In this document: piece after piece, positions 59,234 through 64,000 of the stretch
How the letters are laid out: each line of letters opens with the position of its first letter
Position numbering within the stretch: the stretch's first letter is position 1
Source of the DNA: Pseudoscleropodium purum
Taxonomy: Eukaryota > Streptophyta > Bryopsida > Hypnales > Brachytheciaceae
Reading direction: 5' to 3'
DNA length: 64,000 nucleotides
Assembly: GCA_963969395.1 (NCBI GenBank)
Contig: OZ017797.1
Span: forward strand, 38,440,001-38,504,000
Position numbers and translations under genes: made by a program
Notes under the pieces: model-generated
Database searches by the model: none
What the model was told of the DNA's origin: nothing
What the model saw: the letters and a program-made list of their open reading frames with translations, nothing else

Positions 59234-59792
59234 TTAACCCCTCAATGCCGTTGACCATTTCTCCATAGAGCTTGTTTCTAAGTACCAACTTTCAGAATTC
59301 AGAGTGTAGCAGGAAATCAAGCTCATTGTTCAATAATTCACCGTTGAAATTCAAAGTACACTCCTTTAGGAACCTCATGATCATTCATTAAAGGAGATTT
59401 ACCTAGTTTAGAGGGTTGTGGGTTCCTCGGGGTTCTAACCTGTTAGAACTCATGGCAACTGCTATTTAACATGGCACATCGACTACCAAGTCATTTTTAA
59501 AATATTTTCTTTCAAATAAATCAAATAAAAAAATTCAAAATTTTTTTTCATTTTTTCATTTTAATTTAATTTTTTTCAAATTTTTTTTGGCAACCTAGCA
59601 TTCTTTTATTGTTGGGGGAACTGCAAGGAACATAAGCGTGAAACAAGCCTTCCAACCTTCCAAAACTCTTCTAATGTTTTTCTAAAATCCACCGCATAGA
59701 TTAAAAGTCTATAATGTTTGATCTACACCAAGTTAGTCCTAAAAATCAGTTCACAAGGGCGTGTTTCAAGCCACTTGGGCATTGAGGGTTAA
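59234..59792. mobile_element. piggyBac-like TTAA element, 559 bp
   Basis: TTAACCCCTCAATGCCG on the left and GGCATTGAGGGTTAA on the right are mirror images with TTAA outside. An additional TTAACCC precedes the left end (59227). A reversed family C copy (59408-59690) sits inside. Its right TTAA is shared with the next element. Confidence 0.78.
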
Positions 59793-60644
59793 ATGCCCAA
59801 ATACCGTTTTTTGGCAACATAGCAATTTTGGGTGGTTTACTATGAATGAAATTCTTTATTTTTCTTCTTTGAAATTTTCACACAACATGCGTCCAAAGAG
59901 TAGCTTTAAGACCCAACAATTTTTATAACTTCTAACTACATGGTTAAAAAGTTATTGTATGATATGTAATTTTCTTTATTTGGTGGGCAACTTGAGTAGC
60001 TCAAAAAAATTCTTTAAAAATCAAGTTTCAAGAAAGTAAAATTTTAAAATTTATTTCATAGATTTATGTATATGTTGAAAGCTTTGAATCATTCCATTTT
60101 GATTAATGAGATGAAAGTTATTAGGAGTTTTAATTTGAGGTTAGTTATGGAATCTATACTCTAAAAGAACTTTGAAGTCTTTTATTTTTGGCATTTTTCA
60201 ATTTCGTAACTAAATTCTTGACAATTTAGTATTTTGAATCATTCTCTACTTCTTTCTACTTATTGTCTTTTTCTATATCTTGTACAATTTCAAATGATCT
60301 GAAAGTTTTCAAGCATGTAGCCAACTTGCATTGAAGAATGGATCCAAAGAGTAATCACCATTTTGGACACTTTTTCATTCAAATGTGACCTTGTGAAGTG
60401 CAATTGCCCAATTTTTAGAGGGACAAAAACAAGATTTTTGTTTACTCAAACACTAATATCTTGCAATCCATACAATGGAAATTTTTGGAATTTTTTCTAC
60501 ATCTTCTCAAACCGGGCAACTTATTACAAAATCATTCAGTTATATGTGTCCAAATTTTTTTTTCTTAAATTTGGTACTTGTACTAAAAATGACAATTTGG
60601 GAATGTTTTTGGTGGAAACATAGTGTAATACATTTAGGGGTTAA
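59789..60644 (-). mobile_element. TTAA element, inverted relative of 36739-37673
   Basis: Lies between TTAA at 59789 and TTAA at 60641. Read in reverse it gives the 36739-37673 landmarks in the same order: CCCTAAATG end, CACTATGTTT, TGCAAGATATTAGTG, GACCTTGTGAAG-like and TAAAGCTACTC words. No coding capacity. Confidence 0.75.
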
Positions 60645-60832
60645 AGGAGTGAGTGCCAAAATGAAGTAAGGTTGTAGCAAAAATTTGTCGAGACTTTAAT
60701 TGGTACTATAGTGATCAAGGGAAGTAACCTAATGGTGAGTGCTAGCATGCAAACATCGAATCTATGAGTTCATGAGCCCAAGAGTTTGTATTATAAACAC
60801 CTTTTATGGTTATAGATGTTTAAGCAATAGAT

Positions 60833-60955
60833 ACATATGTTATAAATTCTTTCCATGTTATAATGTACCTATGTTATAGACTCTTTCCATGTTATAGTAT
60901 ACTTATGTTATAGATTATTTCCATATTATAATGTACCTATGTTACTGGTACATAT
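60833..60955 (+). repeat. Three tandem copies of a unit of about 36 bp
   Basis: TATGTTATARAYTMTTTCCA followed by TRTTATAATGTAC recurs three times (starts near 60837, 60872, 60907). Confidence 0.85.
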
Positions 60956-62150
60956 ATTATAAACACCTTCAAATGGTTGTAGGTACATACCTACAACTAA
61001 ATTCAAGACTTGTAACCTTATGTGTCTACACTCACACTTTAGCATTGTTGAGTGACCAAAATATTTTTTGCATTGTTAATAGTTGGAAAAAAAATTGGAT
61101 GGTTCAATGACACTTTATAGTAGGTTGAGAAATAGAAAGTGATCAAGGTCAAGAACTTAATCAAGTTATTTTTTTCTTGAAAATTGCAATTTCAGGTCAT
61201 TTATAACAAAAGATTCATAAGTTTTGGATGAATGTGATCAATAAGTGGAGCACCATATGTGTAGAATAGATGTCCATGTTGTAGCTTTCCAAACATGTAG
61301 GAAGAGTAATAAGTTAACAATGATTCCAAATAGAAATATCATGTATTACAAAATCTAAAGAAGCTTGAAGAATATTCTTCAATTTGTGCACCTTCATTGT
61401 TAAATACATGGTAACAAAACATGTGACCACAATTGGGCTTCCTATATATTTAAGGGTCAAATTATTGATTCTATAATAGTGCAACTAAAGTGCAAAATTG
61501 GTATTTCTTTATCAAAAAAATTTAATGGAAAATAAAGTTTGACATATGTTTAAAATAAAAATATTCTTCAAGATTTCCTTTTTTATACAATGAGTTTATG
61601 AAGAATTTTTTTAATTTAGCAAAAAATTAATTGTCTCAAATATCAAATTTAGAATTATTTTCCATCAAATTTAGCCTATAATATTATACCTAAGAAATTG
61701 AACTAATAGAATAGCAAAGCACATTCAACTTCTTTTTTCCAATCTAGGAGTTTTAATTTGCCAAATTTGCTAGTGCCTACTACAAACTTGAAGAGTATTA
61801 TTATTATATTACAATTGTTATCACTAATTACAACTAAACATGGTTACTATTATTAAATATAAAATATTTTATTGGCTTTTATTAGTAACATAAACAAGAT
61901 TCAAATGTACTTTGGGATGCATTATCTGCACAAAATATGAATTGTTTTCAAAATCTTGTCTTAAGGTTTACCAAAATACTCTAAAAAACTCTTATGTTTT
62001 GATTGTGCCCATCTTGTATAATTAATGTCTAAAGTTTTGTTTGACTTTTTGGTTCAAATGTAGGGGTCACATTTTGGGTATTGTTGATTGTGGGGGTTAT
62101 ACCTTCTACGCCTTCTTCAAAGTTCCAAATTTTTTTTACATAAGATAGGG
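60956..62150. other. AT-rich intergenic stretch
   Basis: No gene or element ends recognised. Confidence 0.5.
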
Positions 62151-63060
62151 TTAAGGCCTTTTTTTTGTAAAAACACACTCAAAATTGTCATTTTATTGCA
62201 AAGTGATTTTTCTATAGATCTAATTTCAAAATCTTGCAAAAAACTAGTATAAAAATATATAGAAGAAACTTGAGAAACTTTGACTACACAAATTGGAAGA
62301 TATTTGCATTTAAAGAGAAGAAAATGTTTATTCTTGCACCCTGCATCATTCAATTACAAGGCTTTGATTTTTCTTAACTTAGATTTTTTGTGATACAAAT
62401 TCTGAATCAAAAAATTTTAAGCTCAAAAATTGAGTTGAGAGTTAGGGAAAAAAGTTCAATAGACACGAACTTGATTTTCATTCTAAAAAAATTGTTTAAT
62501 ACATAGGAGTAGATACAAGATACAAGTACAAAGTAAATTGTTAATAATTCTAAGATGAAATTGAAATACACTACTAGTAATTCCAATTAATCCCAAAGTT
62601 ATTTTTTCTAGACAATATAATGATCATCTATAAAACAAAAAGTTCTATAACTTTCACATCACTAATTGAAATGGAATGAATCAAAGCTTTTTATATAGAC
62701 AAAAATATAATCTTTGAGGGAAAAATAAATAAACTTTAAAACATTCACTTTTAGCCCAATGAACTAAGTTTTGGACTTCGTGTGGCATAATTTTTGCTCT
62801 TGGGCACTAGTTGAAATAAAAATTATATTCCTAGAAAGCTAATGTGATTTCCTATCTTCAAAAAAAAGTTCAAAAAAATCATATCAAAAATAGAGGTCAC
62901 ACAAGCCTACCCAAAATCTCAAGAGTCCAGAAGGGAAACCTAGAACTTTTATCAAGGGTTAAAAAATTATTCAAAAAATCATTCTAAAACTCAAGATTAT
63001 AGAAACCCACTCAAACTTTCATTTGTCTCTTGAGAGGACACTCAGTCCTTTAGGGGTTGA
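62151..63060 (+). mobile_element. TTAA element, about 910 bp, degraded ends
   Basis: Starts at TTAA (62151); ends CCTTTAGGGGTTGA, a changed TTAA. Internal order (TTTGACTACACAAATTGGAA, AGAGAAGAAAATGTTTATTC, ACTTTCACATCACTAATTGA) follows 49790-50200 and the middle of 36739-37673. Confidence 0.65.
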
Positions 63061-63110
63061 ATAGTATATTAGGTCAATTTCATAATAAGTTATAAAGCAC
63101 AATAAATAAA

Positions 63111-63244
63111 CCCATTGTGGGCAAAATGGAAGCAAGCCCATGATGGACAGAGTTGTAATGATGGTGTACATTCAAGTTTTGAAATGTACACCACTAATAT
63201 AATTATGTCCATGACGGACTTGCTCCCATTTTATCCACAATGGG
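63111..63244. mobile_element. 134-bp hairpin (foldback MITE or small-RNA precursor-like)
   Basis: CCCATTGTGGGCAAAATGG on the left pairs with CCATTTTATCCACAATGGG on the right; pairing continues for about 60 bp per arm to a loop around CAAGTTTTG. No clear target duplication. As RNA it would fold into one long stem. Confidence 0.75.
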
Positions 63245-63528
63245 CTCACTTACCTTACATAACACAATCAATCATCCGATCCATATTGTTATCATGATGC
63301 TTGAAATCTGATGGACAAAACTTCAGATTCGGCAACGTAGTTGAGACGGACTCGTGAAGTACATAAATCATGATCGTTTGGACGTTTCCAATGGCTGGAC
63401 AAACCCACTTGCACAAGCCGACCCTCACCCAACCTCCAAACAGCACGGCAAGTTACAAGGACAAGCTTTAGATAAGATAATGTTGTGACCACACTTGATC
63501 TAATTAATTAAATAGTCGCTTAGTGACC

Positions 63529-64000
63529 TTAACCCCTAAAGGCCCAAGGCACTATATTTTGGTGTTAATCTAACTTAAAAGTTAAATCATTTTTTAATTT
63601 TTAATTTATCAAAGTACTTTTAAAAAAAATTAAATTTCCTTCGAAAGTCTATTTTAAGCATTGAAAATCTGATTTTGAAAATAAAACTTACGATTTTTTC
63701 TTTTGAAGATTTTATAGAAGGGTGTCCATTGGTTTTTATTTATTAGAGTTGGAGGCTCTTGGAGATGAGTGTCAAATCCATTGGGGCTTGGAGGAAAATC
63801 ACATTGGAAATTCATTAAAGAAATTGTTGTAGAACATGTTTTGAAATGTTGTAAATTGATTATAGATATGCATATTATATACTTAGCATTATATATTTTT
63901 TTTCATGACCTTGATTTTAGACTAGACATGTAATAAGAGGATTAAAAGAATTCAAATCACTTCCATAGTTTAATTACACCCTTTTGATCAAATATAATAA
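63529..64000. mobile_element. Left end of a TTAA element running off the window
   Basis: TTAACCCCTAAAGGCCCAAG at 63529 is the standard end of the TTAA elements in this window. No right end before 64000. Confidence 0.5.

Noticed and set aside
1..64000. LTR retrotransposons, LINEs, CRISPR arrays, tRNA or rRNA genes
   Set aside because: No reverse transcriptase, integrase or gag-like frame, no long terminal direct repeats, no regularly spaced arrays and no convincing cloverleaf or rRNA sequence were found by reading; a tRNAscan or RepeatMasker run would settle this.

Overview
This is nuclear DNA from a land plant. Genes are split by GT-AG introns of roughly 100-1000 bp, intergenic DNA is AT-rich and full of short inverted-repeat transposons, and the recognisable proteins are plant-type: a QUA2-like methyltransferase, CbbY-like phosphatase, plant group ATP-phosphofructokinase, mitochondrial uL15 and a TCMCSPTTHPGSF serine-rich protein. 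I cannot name the species. A Tc1-type inverted repeat hints at a non-angiosperm lineage, but weakly.

Left gene-rich part (1-30 kb): the 5' end of a pectin-methyltransferase-like gene on the minus strand (1-1189); a complete four-exon mitochondrial ribosomal protein uL15 gene (3746-6273, +); a broken 5' fragment of an FGAM synthase gene (9330-10864, -) lying head-to-head with an eleven-exon F-box gene (11403-17508, +, 616 aa) whose long C-terminal region I do not recognise; an eleven-exon plastid CbbY-like HAD phosphatase (19304-22738, +, 326 aa); and, convergent with it, a fifteen-exon ATP-dependent phosphofructokinase (23252-29733, -, 529 aa). All intact models were built exon by exon and the reading phase is consistent at every junction.

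Right gene-poor part (30-64 kb): one clear gene only, a two-exon serine-rich protein (44924-45666, -). The rest is a patchwork of small non-autonomous DNA transposons with recognisable ends: a 783-bp palindrome with Tc1-like termini inserted into another MITE, elements flanked by TTAA with CCC...GGG ends that resemble piggyBac MITEs and repeatedly abut through one shared TTAA, Stowaway-like elements with TA duplications, a CACTA MITE with a CCT duplication, and several families with unassigned ends. No transposase or reverse transcriptase reading frame is visible, so all would need enzymes from elsewhere in the genome.

The genes are not functionally clustered, as expected in a plant: carbon metabolism (PFK, CbbY), mitochondrial translation (uL15m), protein turnover (F-box), cell wall (methyltransferase) and a relic of purine synthesis. 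The most unusual points are the nested Tc1-like palindrome, the shared-TTAA element pairs, the FGAM synthase relic next to a live gene, and the unassigned F-box family.
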